Part shown: piece by piece, positions 21,961 to 33,134 of the stretch
Layout: each line of letters opens with the position of its first letter
Numbering within the stretch: position 1 is the stretch's first letter
Assembly (NCBI GenBank): GCA_025267735.1
Contig: CM046307.1
Location: 5,317,258-5,381,257, forward strand
Length of the DNA: 64,000 bases
Reading direction: 5' to 3'
Origin: Mactra quadrangularis
Lineage: Eukaryota; Mollusca; Bivalvia; Venerida; Mactridae
Notes under the pieces: generated by a model
Database searches by the model: none
Told to the model about the DNA's origin: nothing
What the model saw: only the letters and a program-made list of their open reading frames with translations
Program-made: the position numbers and the translations under genes

Positions 21961-22782
21961 TATTTATTATTAAAATTGATATAAATTATAATAAAACTGC
22001 GTTTAGGACATAATTATAAGCCAATGGGTAATGATCAATATTGGTAAGTTATTATGCAGCCGTATAGAGTTTCATTGCTTTTGAATATTTTATTCACTTA
22101 GATTTCTTAGATCGTTTGAACACAATTTATATTTTAGTACATAAAGAATCCATAAGAACTATTTGTGCAATCAATATCACAATGACAATACCACGTGGCC
22201 TTAAAATCACAAATGCTACGGTTTCAGAAAGAAATCAGCAAAAATCCACCTCGACTCTGAGTTTTAGAGGGATATACAGACAAATGACTGTGCCAAAATA
22301 TAGAACCAAGTTTAGTCTTTAAAACAGTATTAAGAAAGTGCGAAATAACTTACTTAAAACATTTGTCCCTTATAACATTCAACTGAACGAATTAAATCAT
22401 GTGGCATGCACATTGTTGCAAACGAAAGTAGGATATTGAGGGAATCACCAAACTATTTATAGATTTGTTATATGTCGTACTTGCTGAAATTAAACATTTT
22501 CATCGGTAGCTTCTTGTCTTTTCATCATTCTTAGGCGGTTAGAATATCTTTTTAGTAGAATTGTACTAATGTTGCACAATAACAAGCTCTAGTATCACCA
22601 ATCTATGTTTAGCTAACCTGACACACGTGGGTCTAATTAGGAAACACCCAAAATTATACGAGAAAATAAAGAAATATTTTCCCAAGTTATATAACAGTGT
22701 GTCGGTTGCATTCACAGTTATAAAAATATAATTCAAAATCAGAAAATTTGAAGTTGAACTTTTGCCTGTATATCCCTTTAAA
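21961..22782. other. A+T-rich spacer, no gene seen
   Basis: Short ORFs only. The part near 22160-22290 (AATACCACGTGGCC, CTACGGTTTC) resembles 51720-51780 and probably belongs to the repeat that continues at 22783. Confidence 0.3.
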
Positions 22783-23015
22783 GAGCTGTAAGTAATTTAA
22801 TTTTCGTCATATTTACATGATGTCTACTAGAGGCGGCTAAGTAGAAAAATGCTAAAGGTCACACCTCCAACGCCAGTTTTATACTTTTTGCAAACACACT
22901 GGAAAATCTACAAATTTCTTCTTGTTAAAAAAGACAACGACTTGTCACTGTATCACACTGGAAAGAAACAGTTTTCCAGGGTGTAACCAAGAAATATAAA
23001 ACTGGCGTTGAATAT
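22783..23015. repeat. Interspersed repeat with GCCAGTTTTATA inverted ends
   Basis: CAACGCCAGTTTTATA near 22869 and TATAAAACTGGCGTTG near 22996 are perfect 16-bp inverted repeats, continuing imperfectly inward. AAAGAGCTGTAAGT and GGCTAAG-like motifs in front are shared with 51800-51935, a second copy. Confidence 0.55.
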
Positions 23016-23085
23016 AGTCAGAAAGAAATCAACCCTAGGACATATAGACTAAAGATATATATACGATATATGTATATCCTGCCCT

Positions 23086-23698
23086 GCGTTCAGTTACCGC
23101 GAACGTTCTGTAACGTTCTGTAACGTTCGCTAACACTGTAACAGTCATAATTGAACGGCCTGTTAGCGGAAAACGTTTAAGGCCAACAGCTAACGGTTTT
23201 AGTATATGGTACGCGAATATGAAACAACCTGAAACAAAATAGTTCCAGTACATTTTGCAAATTAGTAACAAATAGACTATATCCGAAATTCAAATACTTG
23301 GGTTTTCCCCTCCGGTACAAACAAACTCTCACTGTTTCAATGAAAACATGTGTAAAAGAACAGTAGTATTTAATTCATAGTTCGTGCTGTTTAGCAATAA
23401 TGTGTATACAACTCTGTTTGTACCGCCTGTGCACGGACGAAAAAAAACTTAAATTTAAATTCCGAATTAGGTCTAACAAAGTCGGCGGTGTTACTCCCGT
23501 TGATTTAGATCCATACATTTACAAAAAAAAAAACAAGTAAACAAGAAAAACAAGTCCTCCTCTCCGAATTCTTCTAATAAAATAGAAGTAACGATCTCTT
23601 GTCCGTCATCTTTAAACGTTCGCACTTCAACGGGTCGTTCAATTAACCGTTCATAACGATAACTGTGTTTGGCTAACGCTAACTGCTAACTGAACGCA
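23086..23698. mobile_element. GTTCAGTTACC-family MITE, copy 3 (long)
   Basis: It starts GCGTTCAGTTACCGCGAACG and ends TAACTGCTAACTGAACGC, with several AACGTT motifs near both ends. TCCTG flanks each side (23077 and 23700) and may be a 5-bp duplication. The interior is unrelated to the shorter copies. Confidence 0.55.
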
Positions 23699-24117
23699 GT
23701 CCTGTTGTATGTACAATTTATATTTAAGTACACAGTTCATAAGGATGGATTATTACACTGTACAATTGATTTCATTGCATGGAGTGTACTTTTTTATAAA
23801 ACTATTCGACAAACAATGCATTCCACTTTTTTATATTTTTTTATCATTGCTTGGTAAGTCAATACATATACTTTGTTAACAATATATTATTCATTATAAA
23901 AAACACAGTCTTGTGATAGGACATCTTCAATCAATCAATAAATAGTGTAATAAGTCCTATGATATTCTTTAGCCATGAAATGAACTGTAACACAACAAAT
24001 GGAATGGTTACATTGTTTAGGATAAAATGTCTCATGTTTTACCGGATATTAATTCATGTATTATTCATTCAGTTAAATCATATGGCCACTCATAAGTCGA
24101 ATAACTTGAAATAGAAA

Positions 24118-24369
24118 TTGACAGCAACAAAAACTTGGAATCAAGTGCTGTATGGTAATCGACTGTCATCTTGCAAAGAACAAAAACTGTTTTTTAAAGT
24201 GATAAAATATTCACCTGCCATTGTTCAAAATACGAGAGATTGCATGAAGTGGCAGGACATGAATTATTGTACAATGTTGTATGGCATTAAAAGATGTCAG
24301 TATGTGCTTGAATTTGATTTAAAGCTTGGATCCAAAGAGTTTGGCAAATACATGGAAGCATACATATAA
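24118..24369 (+). other. Unrecognised open frame of 84 codons
   Basis: The frame has no ATG at its start and no splice site I can trust. The translation (KTWNQVLYGN..., FFKVIKYSPA..., EFGKYMEAYI) looks more protein-like than most short frames here, but I recognise no family. It could be a broken exon of a transposon or gene. Confidence 0.15.
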
Positions 24370-24431
24370 TGAATCAAATTGTGTGTTATCGTTTTAAACG
24401 GGTTTTATCTTATGTCTTGACTTTTAGTGCG

Positions 24432-24715
24432 CAAGCCGGCTCGGTAGCGCAGTTGAGAGCGCACTAGAATTTTGAATCTAGTGTCTCGAAGGGAGTACGG
24501 TTCGAATCCCACCGGAAGGAAACACCCTTTCATACAAATTTGACAATTATGTCAATATTCTTCCATTAATAAGGTATATGGAGAAGTTCTCAGCTTTGTG
24601 GAAGGATAAGTGAGGACTGGTTATAGACAAGGGTCCAGGAAAGCTAAGTTAGAGGCGCTTGACGCCGTAAAATAATCAAAATGTGTTGACACGATATTAA
24701 ACCCAGTATATATAA
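24432..24715 (+). repeat. SINE family B (tRNA-derived), full copy
   Basis: The head contains GGTAGCGCAGTTGAGAGCGC (A-box region), an anticodon-like stem CTAGAATTTTGAATCTAG and the B box GGTTCGAATCCCACC. The body has AAGTTCTCAGCTTTGTGGAA and GGTCCAGGAAAGCTAAG, and it ends in GTTGACACGATATTAAACCC. Confidence 0.75.
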
Positions 24716-24845
24716 ACTTTTGGTGCGAGCGATGCACTGTAAGTCGTTTACAGTATTCACTTTCGCCGTCATCTAGTTTTTTACATTATTACAAAACATC
24801 TAAATTGGTGGTCAGCATACATAGGTACATTATTACGTACATATA

Positions 24846-25390
24846 GGGCCGACTTGATTTGCCAAGGCGGCTTAAATCGGCGTACGCCAATTCCTAAACG
24901 GGGACCGGCAAATCACTTTATTTGTTCCGAGATTTAGCCGGAATCACTGGCCAGTGTACGACAAATACGCCGGTTACGTTAGAGCGGCTATCGGCGAGCG
25001 TGTGACAAATATGGCCGAAAATGGCTACAAGGGAAACCATTATTATAAAAATATACTAATTTTATGGAGTTAATTCTAATTGATGTAGTGTGTAACTCCC
25101 CTTACGCGCTTTTTATGTAAGAGTAATACTATAACTTATATGTACACATTTTACTCGCCAGACACGAACTTGAAAATAATTATTAGCTGAACACAATGCT
25201 AGAAATGTCATCGTCATCCTCGTCATCACTCATCATTTCTTCCATAATTATTTGTGACACTACCACAGCCGTAACTATTGACGCAATTGTAGTTAGCCGG
25301 AACGTTTGATTCATATTTCACGCCGGTGCGAGCCGATCGGTGATCGTTTAACGCCGATTCGTGAGCCGCCTTGATACATCGAGTCAGCCC
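24846..25390. mobile_element. Inverted-repeat element GGGC(C/T)GACT
   Basis: The left end GGGCCGACTTGATTTG, CAAGGCGGCTTA and the reverse of the right end, GGGCTGACTCGATGTATC, then CAAGGCGGCTCA, are inverted repeats of about 35-40 bp, richer in C+G than the flanks. It is 545 bp long with no ORF. Confidence 0.6.
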
Positions 25391-25403
25391 ATTGTGTTTT
25401 CCT

Positions 25404-25953
25404 CAGAATCCAATCTCTCATACAGAGTTCTCGATCCTTACAGTGCTCTCAATCTCTGTTAACGTCTCGAAAGTAGTCCTAAACACGTGATCGTTTAAAA
25501 CGATCATGTGACAATTTTTTAATCATATCAGACCCTTTCCGCATACCCAACAAGCAAACTAACTAACAGATCACCATTCTTGTCTTGTAGACGTTCAAAG
25601 GCTCGTCGTTGACAGTCCCTTAGCACAATATTTTTGTCATAGTTTTTAGCAATAGCATATAATGTTGACATTTTTAGCGGATGAGTAAATAAGCCAAATT
25701 ACTCAGAATAGGAAGACGTTTCACAAAAAATAGTTCCTGTAAATATAGCATTTTAAAAATTGGATTTCGCCTATAATAAAATCCTATTTCACGTAAGACT
25801 TTAAGTACTCGTATTAAATATAAAAGACGAATTACGTCTTCGATACAAAATCTAAATTATATTACTATTTTACAAGAATCTTGTAAAAACTGAGACGTTA
25901 ACAGAGTTGAGAGCACTATAAGGATCGACAACTCTGTATGAGAGATTGCTCTG
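25404..25953. mobile_element. Inverted-repeat element with ~63-bp arms
   Basis: The left arm (25404-25468) begins CAGAATCCAATCTCTCATAC and ends GTTAACGTCTC; the right arm (25892-25953) is its reverse complement with few differences. It starts 13 bp after the preceding element ends. Confidence 0.7.
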
Positions 25954-26532
25954 AATCGTGCCGACTACGTATAAAATTAACTGAATACGAATAAGTCAAT
26001 ACCTTTAAACAAGTAAACAGCATGTTCACACCACGTGATCAAATTGTGGCAAAAACCCATCAAACAACTCGTGTTTACCCGGATATGATCCTCTTTTACA
26101 AGTTTGTTGTTGACACGCTTACAGTATAGAAATCAAGAGTTTTCATCATGCGGGAATTAAAAGTTTAATTATTGATGTTTCCTTCATTTCAAGTACGTTT
26201 ATAAACAACGACTTTTATAACAAGTTAATTGACACACTGGGAAGATTATTATTTATTGTAAATTTGGTATGAAAGTCAGCGGGGCTTCGAGCTGACAATC
26301 TTCTGTACAGGAAATAGAGTAATTATTTATTTATCCTGACAATTACTCGATTGAACACTTGCCAAGAAAATCGTCCCATGTGGTAAGAGCAAGCATATTA
26401 TATATGAGCTGCAGTGAAGAGCTTGTGTTCATATCATATAAGAAGATATTTTATAGAATAAACTGTTTGAAGCTTGTAAAAGGAGGCTCCATTGTATTAG
26501 TTCTTAATTCTGTCGTGTAAAATTTGTGTAAG

Positions 26533-26840
26533 CCCGCCCGGCTAGCTCAGTCGGTAGCGCACAAGTCTACTGATCGAGGGGTCGTATGTTCGATTCCTTT
26601 GCGGGACATAGTTTCGTGGAGCTTGGCCATGAAATAGTTTTCTATGACCATTTTCCCTCCTACCACTGATTCTAAATCATGTAGGGCAGTAGTCAGTCGC
26701 TGACGGAAGTATGCGCCTAGAAGTTGGTTAACAGCTAAATTCAGAGATTTAGCCTTTCCAGGAACAGTAAGTAGGTGGACTGACCGTTGTGATATAACCT
26801 ATACAATGTGTTGCTTAGCTGTTTAACCCAACAAAAAAGG
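26533..26840 (+). repeat. SINE family A (tRNA-Lys-like), full copy
   Basis: The head CCCGCCCGGCTAGCTCAGTC, B box TGTTCGATTCC, shared body and GTGTTGC...GTTTAACCC end are all present. Confidence 0.8.
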
Positions 26841-27412
26841 TGTAAAATCGTGATTTGTTGGAGACATGGCGAACAGACAGCCAAGAAGGACATAGGGAGA
26901 CTTCAGTCAACAGGGCTTGACTAAGGGTTTGTTGCCAATTATATTTAGGGGCCGTGATGTTAAATTAAGAGTCATAATTCACCTTGCTTGCAAGTTGCTG
27001 CGGCACTTGCTCTTTTAAAATGCATTCCAATGTTTAATACCCGGATACTGACCGAAATCCGTGTGATAGACTTAACCGTTTGGTAGACAAAACATGAGTG
27101 TCATATACGAGTGATGTATTGCTTAAAAAAAACGAATGAGACATAAAAACATTTACCTTATGCCCGTATTATCAACGATCTTTCGACATATTTTCGTCTT
27201 TTAATTTATATAGTTCGCCATTTTTATTACTATCCCAAGATATTTAACAAATGCAGTTATATTTGAATATGAATGTATATATATGGAATATGGAATGTAT
27301 CATATAATATAGAATTCACTGTTCGCAATATCTTTTCCCAACATAAATGCATATCGACAATTCATTAATTATATATAACATTTTCTAGGTATGTAAATAA
27401 TAACATTAATGA

Positions 27413-27750
27413 GGGACTTTTGTCAGTTATCTTTCTTTGATAAAGTCTAAAGCAGTCCAATTGGTAAGTAGGTCCTATCTGTTGGAATCCTGGGTTTTTA
27501 TCATTGAAGTCCTTACATAGGATTATAAAATATTTCATTTAATATCTATGATATCTACAGAAGTGGTGAAATTAAGATAGATCTTTACCCTTACAATACA
27601 TAGCTTGATTTTCAAACAAATTACATGTTTTACAAAAACGTTATTCAAGATTAATTGTGGCAAATTGTCATTGAAAAGAAAAAAAGTAAAATCCGAGTAT
27701 TCCAACTGATTTTGAAGATTACACAAGGGGAAATAACTGACTTAGGTCCC
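27413..27750. mobile_element. GGGAC...GTCAGTTAT MITE, copy 1
   Basis: The ends are GGGACTTTTGTCAGTTATC and the reverse GGGACCTAAGTCAGTTATTT. Subterminal CAATTGGTAAGTAGGTCC and AAAATCCGAGTATTCCAACT are shared, in opposite orientation, with the copy at 61283-61646. It is 338 bp with no gene. Confidence 0.7.
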
Positions 27751-28047
27751 TTATTTTTTAATCACTTTTGACAACACAGGTTTTGAATGACAGTTTCCAG
27801 AACATCTTACCATAGGACGCGATACTATTGAAATTCAATCATAAATTCATGCAGTTTAAGTGCCATGGCGCTTGAACAAAAATTTACTAGTCTTAATTGA
27901 CCAATTTCTGGTATATTGAACTATGAATAGGATTTTTTTATATCCCATATGAATGATACTGAACTACCTCCCACAGAAATGGACTGTCGATTTGTTTGGT
28001 TTCCATTCGTACTTTGACGGTTAAAATACGTCAGGCTAAGTAGAATA

Positions 28048-28074
28048 ATGGCGGCACCCGATGTATTGTGCAAG
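28048..28074 (+). CDS. Possible start exon (MAAPDVLCK)
   Basis: AATAATGGCGGCACCCGATG has a good start context and CpG-containing codons unusual for this region, and it is followed by AAG|GTATCG as a possible donor. The acceptor-like TTTTTATTCAG at 28837 lies inside a MITE and soon meets a stop. No downstream exon was found, so the call is weak. Confidence 0.18.
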
Positions 28075-28462
28075 GTATCGGATATTTCTGTTTTCAAGTG
28101 AACATTTTTTACTGTATAAGCTTAAATCAAAAGAACTTAGTACAAGAATTACAGTGGATACCTTATTTTAGTCGTTCGGTTTCATTTATGGTAAAACAGA
28201 ATCCGAAATTCTAACGAGACTGTTAAACGTCTAAAGTTTGTCTACGTTTTTTGTTAATCTTCCGCTAAACTTAAGTGCAAAAAGAAAATTTGACTATAAC
28301 TGACCTATATTGCAATAAACTTTTACAAAATTTACCATGATCAGTAAAAGATTTTTAAACTGAAGATAAACTATAGATGCCACCATTATTGTGCTTTGCC
28401 TGACCCGTTAACGATAGTAATAAGTGTCAAGTAGTCCATACTAGACTGTCAGTATGCTATTA

Positions 28463-28895
28463 GGCCATGCTAAATTGGAATTCTGTTAAGCGTCAACTCA
28501 AATTTGACAAACCTAGGTATACTATTCACAAAAACACACAAACCGAAAACGAAAACACAAATATGTTTACGACAAAAACAATGCATTATATATATTTTTC
28601 CAATGGAATATTATCCTCATAATATGAAACAATGGTCTGAATTAAACATAAAATGACTAGGGTTTTTTTGTTACGTAAAATATTTTGTATTAATGATGCG
28701 GTTATGACATATTGCTTATGATGAATAACGTCGTTGCCAATCACACTTTTCCCTGAATTAAATTGTCGTATCCAATCCCGGAACATCGGAATTATTTAAG
28801 AAAATTTTACTAACAATTTTGTTTTTTATTTTTATTCAGGACTCTAAAACCTACGCGCTTGCGGACGCTTAACAAAATTCCGATATGGCATGGCC
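28463..28895. mobile_element. Harbinger-like MITE, TTA duplication
   Basis: The ends GGCCATGCTAAATTGGAATT and the reverse GGCCATGCCATATCGGAATT share a TGTTAAGCGT continuation. TTA flanks both sides (28460-28462 and 28896-28898). The GGCC start and 3-bp TWA site match the element that hosts LINE 1. Confidence 0.65.
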
Positions 28896-29807
28896 TTATG
28901 TTGAGCAAAGATTGTGCATGTTACGTATAGCCATATAGATGTTACAAGATACATTCGTTAATTATATACATGTAACATGGTGTTAACAGTTTTTACTGAC
29001 CATATGCTGTATGCTATTATAAGCAACATATGCATAATTAATTACTGATATACTCGATGACCGATGGTGTATTGTTAGTATACTTTGTATTATTCATGGT
29101 CATTAACTAACTACGCAATACAAGGACGAACAGTGACGTCAAATGGTTCAGAGTTTATGCCCCCAACAAAACAAACGATACGCAGATTGGCTTTGTGGAA
29201 TTGGAATTCGCCATTTATCTCAAATGCTCGTTTGGTCATTAAACTCGACTAGATGAAACCGGTTTTTGGCGTATCTGTCGAAGCTTACTTTTGGGATACC
29301 CATGTCTATTTATAAAATCACATTGTGTAAGACAAATGCAAATTTTGTAAGACTTTGCCGGAGAAAACCTCCTAATATTGGTTTAAAAATAGAAAAAATG
29401 TAATGTGGCAAAATATTTGAGTATCTAGTTAGAAGTAATTTTACTTTTTTACCTGGGGCAAGAATTGATGTTAAGTCACGAATCGATAGTAACCGTCTAT
29501 ATTTGTAATTTACTCAAATTTATAATTATGAGAGCAAACATATATAGTTTCGTTTATTAACGAAAGATGTAAGAACCATTTATTTGGGATGTGTCAATGA
29601 AACATTGGAAAAGCGATGTAGTCTTCAGTAAAGAATTTTCTGAACAGCTTACTTAAGCGTGTCTCGTAATTCTACGTCGTTTGTCTTTTTGAAGACATTT
29701 CTTGTTGAAGTTGTTACAACGAAACCCACCGCATTGTATCTCCTATTTCTCTACATTTGTTTTGCTCTGTTCGCTGTACAACTGTTTCGAGCTGTATTGG
29801 GAATGAG
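28896..29807. other. A+T-rich spacer, no gene seen
   Basis: No ORF, splice pair or repeat that I can support. Confidence 0.3.
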
Positions 29808-30003
29808 CTAGCGTGGTCGAGTGGCAACGATGCTGGACTAGCTGATCATTGCATAGCCAACTCCGCGCTGTTTCAAATCACATTCAAAACCTACCCGTTT
29901 TTGCCTTGACTATGAAACCTTGTCACAGGAATGATCATTCAAACGTCATCTTGGATAGCCATTCGGAACACCTCGACCTTTCTAAATAAATACTTTCCGA
30001 AAG
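29808..30003 (+). repeat. SINE family C, degenerate copy
   Basis: GAGCTAGCGTGGTCGAGTGG is the A-box head and GTTTCAAATCACATTC the degraded B box. The body ACCTACCCGTTTTTGCCTTG matches other C copies before diverging. Confidence 0.55.
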
Positions 30004-30014
30004 CGGCTTGGGTT

Positions 30015-30440
30015 TTTATTTAACATACGCGAGGCGAAGCACGTAACGGTAATGCAAAATAGTTCTTGTAGTATAGACACAGATCTTTCTCAAAACATAA
30101 ATCTATGTAATATATATAACTAAATATTGTTCAGCGATATCATTGAACTGTGTTATTTCAAATTTATGTACTTAAAACAAAACATCACTCATCGCCAAAA
30201 TGATCGTGGATTTGTTTTCTTTAATAACGATCAAAGCTTTTGTTTGGGAATGTGACGAAAATGTAGTTCCAAAATGGCGTCTAAATATGTCTGAGGTTAT
30301 TCGCAGCAAATGTCCGAGGAATTCCGAATACTTGAATAGCCAGACGAGTTACCTCCGAAGTAGGTTCGCCGTAAACCGTAAGCTCGTGGCAAACAAAGCG
30401 TTCCGTAGCGCTAACTTCCCATTAGTGAGTGAACAACTGA
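30015..30440. repeat. Repeat related to the GTTCAGTTACC MITEs
   Basis: It shares CATACGCGAGGC, TGCAAAATAG and AATATTGTTCAG motifs with 34970-35315, and ACATCACTCATCGCC and GGCGTCTAAATATGTC with MITE copies 1 and 2. It seems a diverged relative with a different left half. The 90-codon frame at 30200 is produced by this repeat. Confidence 0.5.
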
Positions 30441-30497
30441 ACATAATCGAAAATTTTCATTTACAAACTTGATAAGAGATTGTCTAACTTATTTATT

Positions 30498-30640
30498 TAT
30501 TGGAGTTAACGCCGTATCAACACAATTTAGGTCATTTCACGGCGTCCAGCGCACCTAACCTAGCTTTCCTGGACCATTGTCTATAACCAGTACTCACCTA
30601 CCCTTCCACAAGGCCGGAAACTTCTCTATATTATCTAATC
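30498..30640 (-). repeat. SINE family B, 3' fragment
   Basis: AACGCCGTATCAACACAATT, CGGCGTCCAGCGCACCTAAC and CTATAACCAGTACTCACC match the family B body read on the minus strand. The tRNA-like head is missing. Confidence 0.65.
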
Positions 30641-31103
30641 AATTTGTCTAACTCAATTCAATGATGTTATACATGTACTTGTAATATAAAACAATTATAG
30701 TCATAAATGTTGAGTAAAACCACGTAGAGCCAAAGCCGAAACATTCAAATATTTTCAATAATTTTGTATTATCCGAAATAATGGTGGGAACCTTATTAGT
30801 TAGAATTACAATACAATGTAAACAAATTTGAGCTATCCGAACAGTGTTATCCGAATATCATGAAACTTTTATTTGTAATCAATATTAATCAGTTATATCT
30901 TGCTACCTACCCCGCAATGGGACCACCGGACGAACTCATAAACTATTCATCTCTAGTCAAAACAAACATCTTTATAATGTTATAGAAGTCTTGTGACGTG
31001 GTAAGAACAAAGTGATAGTAAAAACAAAATATTCGATGACATAGTTTGTACGTCATTGTTTATGATACATATTTCATCACGGTAGGTGTTTCACGTGACT
31101 TAA

Positions 31104-32038
31104 GGTGGGTCGGTACCTTACTCGGTGGAAAAAACGAAAAAAATATCATGTTCACCGATTATAATCAAAGTTTGCAGTCAGATACCTTCATGCTTCTTGT
31201 TTGTTTTTTCTGGTAACCTTAGCGACGTTGTCGTTATTTTCACGCTGCACGGACGTCACAATGTTTCGCGCTAAAAACAGGCATGCAAGTACATTAAACA
31301 TTCATATTTAAAATATTGAATGTCCGATGCCAATGATAATTATACCAAAATGTTTCTGAAATGTTGTTGCATACAAATATTTTGTTCCGATAATCTAAAT
31401 ATCACGTCAGTTGTAAAATTGTACATTTCATCACTGAATTCAGGGTTCTCACGTCTAAAAGTTCTCACCAATTGCCGTGTTATAACGTTCATTTTCATAT
31501 TACTGCAGAACGGTGGTCAAATTCTTATCGCGAATTTTGAAAAGTACACACTTTTTGTGACATTTTAATGAAATAAAAAAGGAAAGTGAACGTTCTCAGT
31601 TTTTCACAATATCGCATTCAACGTAAAATTATCTTCATAACAACGCCGTTAATATTTCCTTGCGCTGACGTTGTGATTTTGAGTAATGTTTTTTACTCTT
31701 TTCTTAATTGAATTATGTAGTGTCTACTATGTTTTTTAATTAATTTCTAGCACACCCGGCACCTCATCTGTTCAAAATTAATTTTAAATGAGTCAATCGA
31801 AGTCCGCATTCACTTATTTTCTTATTGCAATATTAACGTCTTGTATGTAGGGGCCTATACAACGTCGTTGTTATAAAGGTGTTGTGACGTCCATGCAGCG
31901 TGAAAACATCGACAACGTCGCTAAGGTTACCAGAAAAACAAACAAGAAGCATGAAGGTATCTGACTGTCAACTTTTATTATTATAGGTGAGCATGATATT
32001 TTTTTCGTTTTTTCCTCCTAGTAAGGTGCCGACCCAAC
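31104..32038. mobile_element. TTAA-flanked element with ~165-bp inverted repeats
   Basis: TTAA lies at both ends (31100-31103 and 32039-32042). The left arm GGTGGGTCGGTACCTTACTC... is matched by the reverse right arm GTTGGGTCGGCACCTTACTA... for about 165 bp, through GGTAACCTTAGCGACGTTG. TTAA targets are typical of piggyBac-type transposons; the ends are not the usual CCC start, so the superfamily is uncertain. The small ORF at 31320 does not look like a transposase. Confidence 0.75.
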
Positions 32039-32216
32039 TTAATGTTACGAATTCAAGCAAAATAATCGCTTCGACAAAAAATAGAACACAGGAGTATGAT
32101 ACCTTATTTCACAATATCCAAGCAACATATAGTCATAGACCAATGCGCTTTCCATGTCGTATTAGTTCTTCGCTATAATAAACGAAGTTTTCTTAAACGT
32201 TCGATGTTTTGTTACA

Positions 32217-32350
32217 GTTCGTTTTTTCTCAACAGTCAATACATGAATAATTTCTCAGTGACTTCAGTTTCTTTATCTAACACTCTTGATATTGATATAT
32301 GTGTGTTCAATCACCATAAAAAATATTCTAACTTTGACAGTTGAGAAAAA
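32217..32350. mobile_element. TTTTTCTCAAC mini-MITE, copy 1
   Basis: The ends TTTTTTCTCAACAGTCAA and the reverse of TTTGACAGTTGAGAAAAA are inverted. The 130-bp interior matches the copy at 33004 in the same direction (ACATGAATAATTTC, AGTGACTTCA). Confidence 0.65.
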
Positions 32351-32746
32351 CTGGATTATACCAGTTCTATAGACTCCCATTCTCCGCAACCAATTGCATA
32401 CCTTTTTAAATATGGTACAACTGTCTGTAGACAGGCCATAACCATTAGACCACAAACGTTGACCTGTTTTAGTCTTGAAGGTAGCATCATAATTCATCAC
32501 AATTATGATTTAACGACCTACGAGCACTGTTAACAACACAATTATTGCCCGATTTTATCAGATGAGTAATGGCTGCACTTTTTTATATTTTGAATTTCAG
32601 AACATTCCTAAAAAAAGTATCACAACTTGTTTTACCAGCCATTATTGCATGGAACATAATATGTGACCGTATCGTTTGCGGACTGCGCTATTTTGGGAAA
32701 CGTTTATTGGTGTACAATACTATACATACATGTATATACCTGCCCT

Positions 32747-32954
32747 GTGTTCAGTAACTACTGTTAGCTAACGTTACGGGTAGGGGAGAACTCAACCCGA
32801 AGACAACTCAACCCGTGCAATACTCAACTCAAAGTTGGGACAACTCAATCCGTTAGTAGGAGATTGAGTTGTCTCGGGTCGAGTAGTCTATGGGTTGAGT
32901 TGTTTCGACACTTCCGTTACGGAACGTTTTGGAACGTTCAAGGTAACTGAACAC
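32747..32954. mobile_element. GTTCAGTTACC-family MITE, copy 4
   Basis: GTGTTCAGTAACTACTGTTA opens it and GGTAACTGAACAC closes it. The interior has AACTCAACCCG and CAACTCAA motifs on both strands. It is near-identical to the copy at 39503-39710, so both moved recently. Confidence 0.8.
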
Positions 32955-33003
32955 GCTACAGAGATACAATTGTTTGAACTTATTATTGATGTAGTCTAGT
33001 TCG

Positions 33004-33134
33004 TTTTTTTCTCAACTGCCAAAACATGAATAATTTCACAGTGACTTCATGCTCTTTGTCCAACTCTCGTTATATTGTGATAGTGTGTATCCAATCACCG
33101 TGAAATTATTCAAACTTAGACAGTTGAGAATAAA
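33004..33134. mobile_element. TTTTTCTCAAC mini-MITE, copy 2
   Basis: Direct-orientation partner of the copy at 32217, with ends TTTTTTTCTCAACTGCCAA and AGACAGTTGAGAATAAA. Interior drift is moderate. Confidence 0.65.

Noticed and set aside
24432..24520. A tRNA gene
   Set aside because: The A and B boxes are present, but the acceptor arms do not pair properly and a SINE body follows; it is a SINE head. The same holds for 7660-7735, 14255, 26533 and 50945.
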